DNA of 8,666 bases. Origin: Bacteroidetes bacterium UBA4408 (GTDB taxonomy: Bacteria; Bacteroidota; Bacteroidia; UBA4408). The stretch covers positions 1 through 8,666 of the forward strand of contig DGQS01000074.1 in NCBI GenBank assembly GCA_002389785.1, written 5' to 3'. The notes beneath the pieces are model-generated. The model made no database searches. It worked only from the letters and a program-made list of their open reading frames with translations, and was not told where the DNA came from. The translations under genes were made by a program, and so were the position numbers. Below, one piece after another: positions 6,101 through 8,666 of this stretch (positions are counted from its first letter, which is position 1; every line of letters begins with the position of its first letter).

Positions 6101-7793
6101 GTTAACCTATCAATGGCAAGAATCGAGCAATGGAACTACTTGGCAAAATTTACCCGGAGCTACTTCCATTTTATATTCATATTCGCAAATAGCAGCAACT
6201 TATTATCGTTGTGAAGTTATTTGTTCGGGAGTTTCTTCCTTCTCAACTCCAGTATTAGTGGGGTTAAATTCGTTTTATAGCTGCTATTGTACCAGTGGTG
6301 CTACCAGCACAGGAGACGATGATATTGGAAATGTTACTTTTGGATTAATGAGTAACGGTATTGCGAGTCCTTCTACTCAAAATCCAACTTCTGTAAATAC
6401 CTATTCAAATTTCACGAATTTACCTCCATATAGTTACATAAAAACACTTACCTACCCTATTTCAATGACTCAAATTAATTTGAATGGATTCTATGTCAAT
6501 AGTGGGGCAATTTTTATTGATTTTGATCACGATGGAACATTCGACCCTTCTACCGAATCGGTATTGAGTGGTACAACATCAGCAGGGAATACCACCATTA
6601 GTGGAACATTAACAATACCGCTTTCTGCCTTAACAGGAATAACAGGAATGCGCGTTGTAATGAAAGAAGCAGCCACTCCGGCTGCCCAGCCTTGTGGAAC
6701 CTATACTTGGGGTGAAACAGAGGATTATTTGATAAATATTTTAGCCCCCAACTCTTGCACCGTGCCTTTTATCGCAGGCTTTGCAAAAACAAATTCTAAC
6801 CTTGTTTGCGCAAGCGATGTGTTTACATTATCAATTGACAGTTTACCTCCAGATACCGGATTTACTTTTCAATGGCAACAGTCGTTTGACAGCATTAATT
6901 GGAACAATATTTTAGGTGCTACTACCCAAATTTACAGTGGTACACAAAGTTTTAAATCGTGGTATCGCTGTAATGTTACTTGCAATGGAGGAAGTATGGA
7001 AAGCACCATTGCAACTAAGGTATTGAACAAACCGGTTACTCAGTGTGATTATTGCAACACCAGCATTAATGGGAATTGCACTACTAATTACTTTATAGAC
7101 TCATTGGCTATAGGTGGGACAAACTTGAATAATGCCAACACAGGTTGTGCTGCCAATGCCGGGTTTGCGTATTCTAAATATCCACTCAACGGTAATACAA
7201 CTGCAGATTTAGGTAGAGGTAATTACTATGATTTATATGTAAAAACTTCAGGGTCTTGCAATCTTTCTGTATGGATAGATTATGATCAAAGTGGAACATT
7301 TGATGCAAAAGAGTGGATTCAGGTTAGTCAAGCAACCGATTCGGCTGTAGCTACAACCGTGCCTTTGGTATTACCAGCAGGAGCTTTATTAGGTTCGACC
7401 GGCATGCGCATACGTTCGCGTAAAGCAGGAAATGTAAACCTCGCTATTGATGCATGCAGCACTTACGGAAGCGGTGAAACAGAAGATTATTATGTTACCA
7501 TTACCGAAGCTATTTCCATTGGTAATGAACTAAGTAATGATAAAAACGTGCGTATTTACCCCAACCCTGCTTCCGGAAATGTAACTTTGGAATATCACTC
7601 TGAAGAGGCAAAAACTCTGCAAATTAAGTTATTAAATGCGACTGGAAGTTGTGTTTTTACGGAATCGTCTGATAAGTTTAAAGGTAATTATTCTGCTAAG
7701 TTATCCGTAGCTGATTATGCGCCGGGAATATATTTTGTGCAATTTATTACAGACAAATCAGTAAATATTAAAAAGCTGATTATTCAAAAATAA
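3102..7793 (+). CDS. Giant T9SS-secreted modular surface protein with five Ig+GEVED units
   Basis: This 1563-residue protein starts with a signal peptide (1 to about 26, ending KQASSQ). A beta-rich N-terminal domain (27-200) that I do not recognise follows. Then come five Ig+GEVED pairs whose first cysteines are C203, C458, C711, C966 and C1219; the GEVED types are B, A, B, B, A. GETEDY signatures are at 443-448, 696-701, 951-956, 1204-1209 and 1458-1463. Acidic loops of the D-x-D/N-x-D-G kind begin at D377, D631, D885, D1140 and D1393. The type A T9SS sorting tail is about 1478-1563 (IYPNPASGNV ... GIYFVQF ... KKLIIQK). The likely form is a long disulfide-stapled surface fibre or released adhesin; ligand unknown. 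Stretches 79-424 and 426-858 contain no lysine. A639 replaces the usual Asp in the second loop. The start is the first ATG before the signal peptide, without a Shine-Dalgarno sequence. Confidence 0.93.
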   Translation: MKKLTSSLKLVLALILFTGIKQASSQITVSTTSTFTNNNGSGTVTFNFENTNTTDIIITDIEGITGTSGTFSVDFWYKTTPINGAPGAISVANGWTQVATGTITGVANTTTTTTQSFFSGLNFTVPAGAMYGFAISAYNGTAGVQRYHTIVAPNLPTVTMSAGGCNIITGANIGYGGGAPPTAPGNTPRGWLGSISFIPAIPCTAPPTAGMTVSNDSTVCPNTNFTLGLTGNTLASGLSYQWLSSSNNNTWTQITGATNLNFNTSQLANTYYRCVVTCNGVSDTSSSVFITTNTFLNCYCSSFPTSNAGSDIGNVAVASLNNGVAGAATNNPASTGTYTDYTSIPATTLTQGASYPISITQINSAGFTVNFATVHIDFDHDGTFDPVTETFAIGASTAAAGGNIISGNISIPFTALVGQTGMRVKLQAGGSATQSPCGTYGTGETEDYIVSIAAGAPCTTPPTAGITLSSLASVCPNTSVTISLSGNSIGTGQTYVWESSPNGTNWTTVSGVSTTFFIATITNTIHYRCIVTCNGQSATSTPVIVTINPPSLCYCVTGLGGGNCGANLVTTVSITGTTLNSVSADTCTFTTGNTLTVYPPTGATTATVIQGVTYDLNVTLSSSSIVSVWIDYDRDGIYAASEWQQVAVTSTAGTPNTIQITIPFTSGLGQTGMRVRSRGVGNINGAPDACTNFGSGETEDYVITIIPNTPCAGTPTAGTTVSSVVSACPNVPFSLSLSGNTLASGLSYQWQNSTNNVVWNSISGATNVGYSTSQVSDYYYRCIVSCGVASDTSTALLVTTNSFFTCYCTSNATDPADSDIGNVSIGSLNNGNPNPATNNSTATATYTSYSSVAPPVLLKGISYPISVTQINQLAFLACNLKVYIDYNQDGIYDTATEEVFNGQSNSNAGGNVMSGNVQIPANASSGLTGMRVVLVEGTFTTVTPCGTYFNGETEDYIVDIQTPLPCSTPPVAGTSISSASSVCPNAPFDLNLSGSANASGLTYQWQESSNGTTWQNLPGATSILYSYSQIAATYYRCEVICSGVSSFSTPVLVGLNSFYSCYCTSGATSTGDDDIGNVTFGLMSNGIASPSTQNPTSVNTYSNFTNLPPYSYIKTLTYPISMTQINLNGFYVNSGAIFIDFDHDGTFDPSTESVLSGTTSAGNTTISGTLTIPLSALTGITGMRVVMKEAATPAAQPCGTYTWGETEDYLINILAPNSCTVPFIAGFAKTNSNLVCASDVFTLSIDSLPPDTGFTFQWQQSFDSINWNNILGATTQIYSGTQSFKSWYRCNVTCNGGSMESTIATKVLNKPVTQCDYCNTSINGNCTTNYFIDSLAIGGTNLNNANTGCAANAGFAYSKYPLNGNTTADLGRGNYYDLYVKTSGSCNLSVWIDYDQSGTFDAKEWIQVSQATDSAVATTVPLVLPAGALLGSTGMRIRSRKAGNVNLAIDACSTYGSGETEDYYVTITEAISIGNELSNDKNVRIYPNPASGNVTLEYHSEEAKTLQIKLLNATGSCVFTESSDKFKGNYSAKLSVADYAPGIYFVQFITDKSVNIKKLIIQK
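3180..3701 (+). other. Unrecognised beta-rich N-terminal head domain of the 1563-residue protein
   Basis: Residues 27-200 have no counterpart in the upstream paralogue, which begins directly with a GEVED domain. Visible features are alternating hydrophobic/Thr strands, FSVDFWYK at 71-78, LNFTVPAGAMYGFAISAYNG at 121-140, ANIGYGGGAPP at 171-181 and PRGWLGSISF at 188-197. The VPAG.YGFA and GYGG...PRGWLG patterns suggest a jelly-roll-like beta sandwich, but I cannot assign a named family or a ligand. It is the best candidate for the binding tip. Confidence 0.5.
4227..4249 (+). repeat. 23-base exact direct repeat, copy 1
   Basis: This stretch encodes the acidic loop start IDFDHDGT in the first B-type GEVED and is identical base for base to 6516-6538 in the third B-type GEVED, about 2.3 kb away. 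Other GEVED loops in the window differ in codons, so the match is more than amino-acid conservation requires. It suggests duplication or gene conversion between these two units. Confidence 0.7.
6516..6538 (+). repeat. 23-base exact direct repeat, copy 2
   Basis: Second copy of the stretch at 4227-4249. It lies at the same position of the acidic loop in the third B-type GEVED domain (residues 1139-1146). Confidence 0.7.
7533..7790 (+). other. T9SS type A C-terminal sorting domain (1563-residue protein)
   Basis: Residues about 1478-1563 contain VRIYPNPASGNVTLEY, a middle strand LQIKLLNATG, and the closing VADYAPGIYFVQF followed by VNIKKLIIQK. This is the typical sorting-domain order. As in the upstream protein, the lysine content rises sharply here relative to the passenger. 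Confidence 0.93.
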
Positions 7794-7813
7794 AAGAAAA
7801 CTCTTCGTTTTTA

Positions 7814-7850
7814 CAAAAAAGTCCTTATTTTTAAGGACTTTTTTGTTTTT
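7814..7850 (+). terminator. Rho-independent terminator after the two large secreted-protein genes
   Basis: A perfect 14-bp stem (7814-7827 with 7832-7845) surrounds a TTTT loop, with GTCCTTA/TAAGGAC as its core. The A-run on the left and T-run on the right continue the pairing, and TTTTT follows at 7846-7850. It begins 21 bases after the stop at 7793. The symmetric A/T flanks would let it work in both directions, but no minus-strand gene converges here. Confidence 0.88.
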
Positions 7851-7874
7851 ATCCCCATATTCAATTTATATTTA
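7842..7874 (+). promoter_or_regulatory. Weak candidate promoter for the gene starting at 7927
   Basis: TTTG at 7842-7845 is followed after 21 bases by TATATTTA (7867-7874), one base off the Bacteroidota -7 consensus TAnnTTTG. The -33 element overlaps the terminator stem and T-run, and the area is A/T-rich, so chance is a real possibility. The strong terminator upstream means this gene does need its own promoter somewhere in 7846-7926. Confidence 0.25.
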
Positions 7875-7926
7875 TTACTAATTTCTTTTCTTATTCAGCT
7901 ACATCAATCAAATACCAAAGTTAATT

Positions 7927-8666
7927 ATGAAAAAAAACTACACTTCAAATAATCAAAAGACTAAACTGGCACTGTGCGCTTTGCTTGCTGTTTTTTTGGT
8001 GTATAGCAACAATGTAATGGCACTCATAAACTCATACGGGTTTAGTTCCAATTTAGCGACCTATTCACCAATCAGTGGTGGAACAATTTTAGGAACCAAT
8101 ACAACTGATGATGAACGCTTTGTTGACCCTAACAATTTAACCGGTAGTACCGGTATTTTAACAGGAGTTGGTTTTCCAATTGGTTTTAACTTTAACTATG
8201 ATGGAGTAAATTACGATGTATTTGGAGTTAATGCCAATGGATGGATAGTGCTTGGAAACAACGCACTGGTTGATTTAAATGCCCCTAACTACGGCCCAAT
8301 ATCCGGTACCGGTGGAACGAATACAATCGCTGCTTTGGCGCGCGACATACAGGCTCAAACCGGCGCCAGCATCGAATTTAAAACCATAGGGATTGCTCCT
8401 AATCAAACTTTAGTTGTGCAATGGAATAATTACAAGAAATACGGAACCAATGGAACCAATGACTCGATCAATTTTCAAATACGTTTAAACGAAACCAGTA
8501 ATTCAATTCAATGTGTGTATGGAAGTATCGTATTAAATTCCAACACCGCCGATGCGCAAGTAGGACTAAGAGGACTTGATCCAACAGATTATAATAACCG
8601 TGAAACTTCTACTAATTGGGGGGCAACTGTATTAGGAAGCTCTAATTCAGCTTTTTGTGCCTTTTC
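7927..8666 (+). CDS. Secreted surface protein, N-terminal 246 codons, cut by the window edge
   Basis: Frame +1 from the ATG at 7927 stays open to the edge. The signal peptide covers residues 1 to about 32 (basic/polar start, hydrophobic core 14-26, probable cleavage after VMA at 30-32). The mature part opens with a beta-rich domain carrying ISGGTILGTNTTDDE (49-63), FPIGFNFNYDG (83-93) and FGVNANGWIVLG (99-110). I know this pattern from the N-termini of large Bacteroidota surface proteins, where a GF.F.YNG...F.V..NGWI.LG unit precedes Ig, fibronectin III or similar domains; I cannot name a Pfam family for it. Its rarer lysine use, Thr/Asn/Gly bias and position behind two T9SS cargo genes suggest it is a third T9SS cargo, but the C-terminus is not visible. 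The start has no Shine-Dalgarno sequence. A 9-base tandem duplication (GGAACCAAT twice, 8443-8460) encodes GTNGTN. Confidence 0.85.
   Translation, partial: MKKNYTSNNQKTKLALCALLAVFLVYSNNVMALINSYGFSSNLATYSPISGGTILGTNTTDDERFVDPNNLTGSTGILTGVGFPIGFNFNYDGVNYDVFGVNANGWIVLGNNALVDLNAPNYGPISGTGGTNTIAALARDIQAQTGASIEFKTIGIAPNQTLVVQWNNYKKYGTNGTNDSINFQIRLNETSNSIQCVYGSIVLNSNTADAQVGLRGLDPTDYNNRETSTNWGATVLGSSNSAFCAF

Larger units (their letters stand above)
3708..7505 (+). repeat. Array of five Ig+GEVED units, about 760 bp each
   Basis: Units start at 3708 (Ig-B), 4473 (Ig-A), 5232 (Ig-B), 5997 (Ig-B) and 6756 (Ig-A). First-cysteine to first-cysteine distances are 255, 253, 255 and 253 residues. All five Ig parts keep Cys spacings of 17, 54 and 4 and a Trp 22 residues after the second Cys. 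The first four keep 20 residues to a CYC motif. The last has 21 residues and CDYC. DNA identity is diluted, so the array is old, but short exact matches remain (for example 4227-4249 with 6516-6538). Confidence 0.85.

Noticed and set aside
1229..7505. Regularly spaced repeats as a CRISPR array or similar
   Set aside because: The repeat period is about 760 bp, the repeats are coding and diverged at DNA level, and they translate into Ig and GEVED domains.
8443..8460. Nine-base tandem duplication as a phase-variable repeat
   Set aside because: There are only two copies and the unit is a multiple of three, so copy change would not shift the frame.

Overview
The window looks like a chromosomal segment of a Bacteroidota bacterium, probably a marine, freshwater or gut-type member of the Flavobacteriia/Chitinophagia/Sphingobacteriia breadth; I cannot place it more precisely. 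The evidence is two complete proteins ending in type IX secretion system (T9SS) type A C-terminal sorting domains, AT-rich DNA, start codons without a Shine-Dalgarno sequence, and -7-like boxes of the Bacteroidota form TAnnTTTG.

Layout. Positions 1-420 (minus strand) hold the first 140 codons of the ribosome-assembly GTPase Der (EngA), which runs off the left edge. Positions 421-664 are a divergent intergenic region. It has a terminator-like hairpin in the der leader, nested inverted repeats, and candidate promoter boxes for both directions. Positions 665-3022 and 3102-7793 (plus strand) are two large secreted modular proteins of 785 and 1563 residues. They are separated by 79 bp with no terminator, so they may be cotranscribed. 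A strong hairpin terminator (7814-7850) closes this pair. A third secreted-protein gene starts at 7927 and runs off the right edge.

The two large proteins are built from the same parts: a signal peptide, a protein-specific N-terminal region, alternating Ig-like and GEVED domains (acidic D-x-D/N-x-D/N-G loops and a GETEDY signature), and a T9SS sorting tail. The repeat unit is an Ig+GEVED pair of 253-255 residues. It comes in two subtypes in which the Ig variant predicts the GEVED variant that follows. The Ig cores have an invariant cysteine ruler and no length change across seven copies. The lysine-free or nearly lysine-free passengers (687 consecutive residues without lysine in the first protein) contrast with lysine-bearing signal peptides and sorting tails.

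Together the three genes look like a cluster of long, disulfide-stapled, possibly calcium-stabilised surface or released proteins with different N-terminal heads. Their ligand is unknown. Domain families here are recognised, not new. The most interesting points are the architecture and how it evolved, the unnamed N-terminal head of the 1563-residue protein, and the hairpin in the der leader. No RNA gene, CRISPR array, insertion sequence or phage element was seen.
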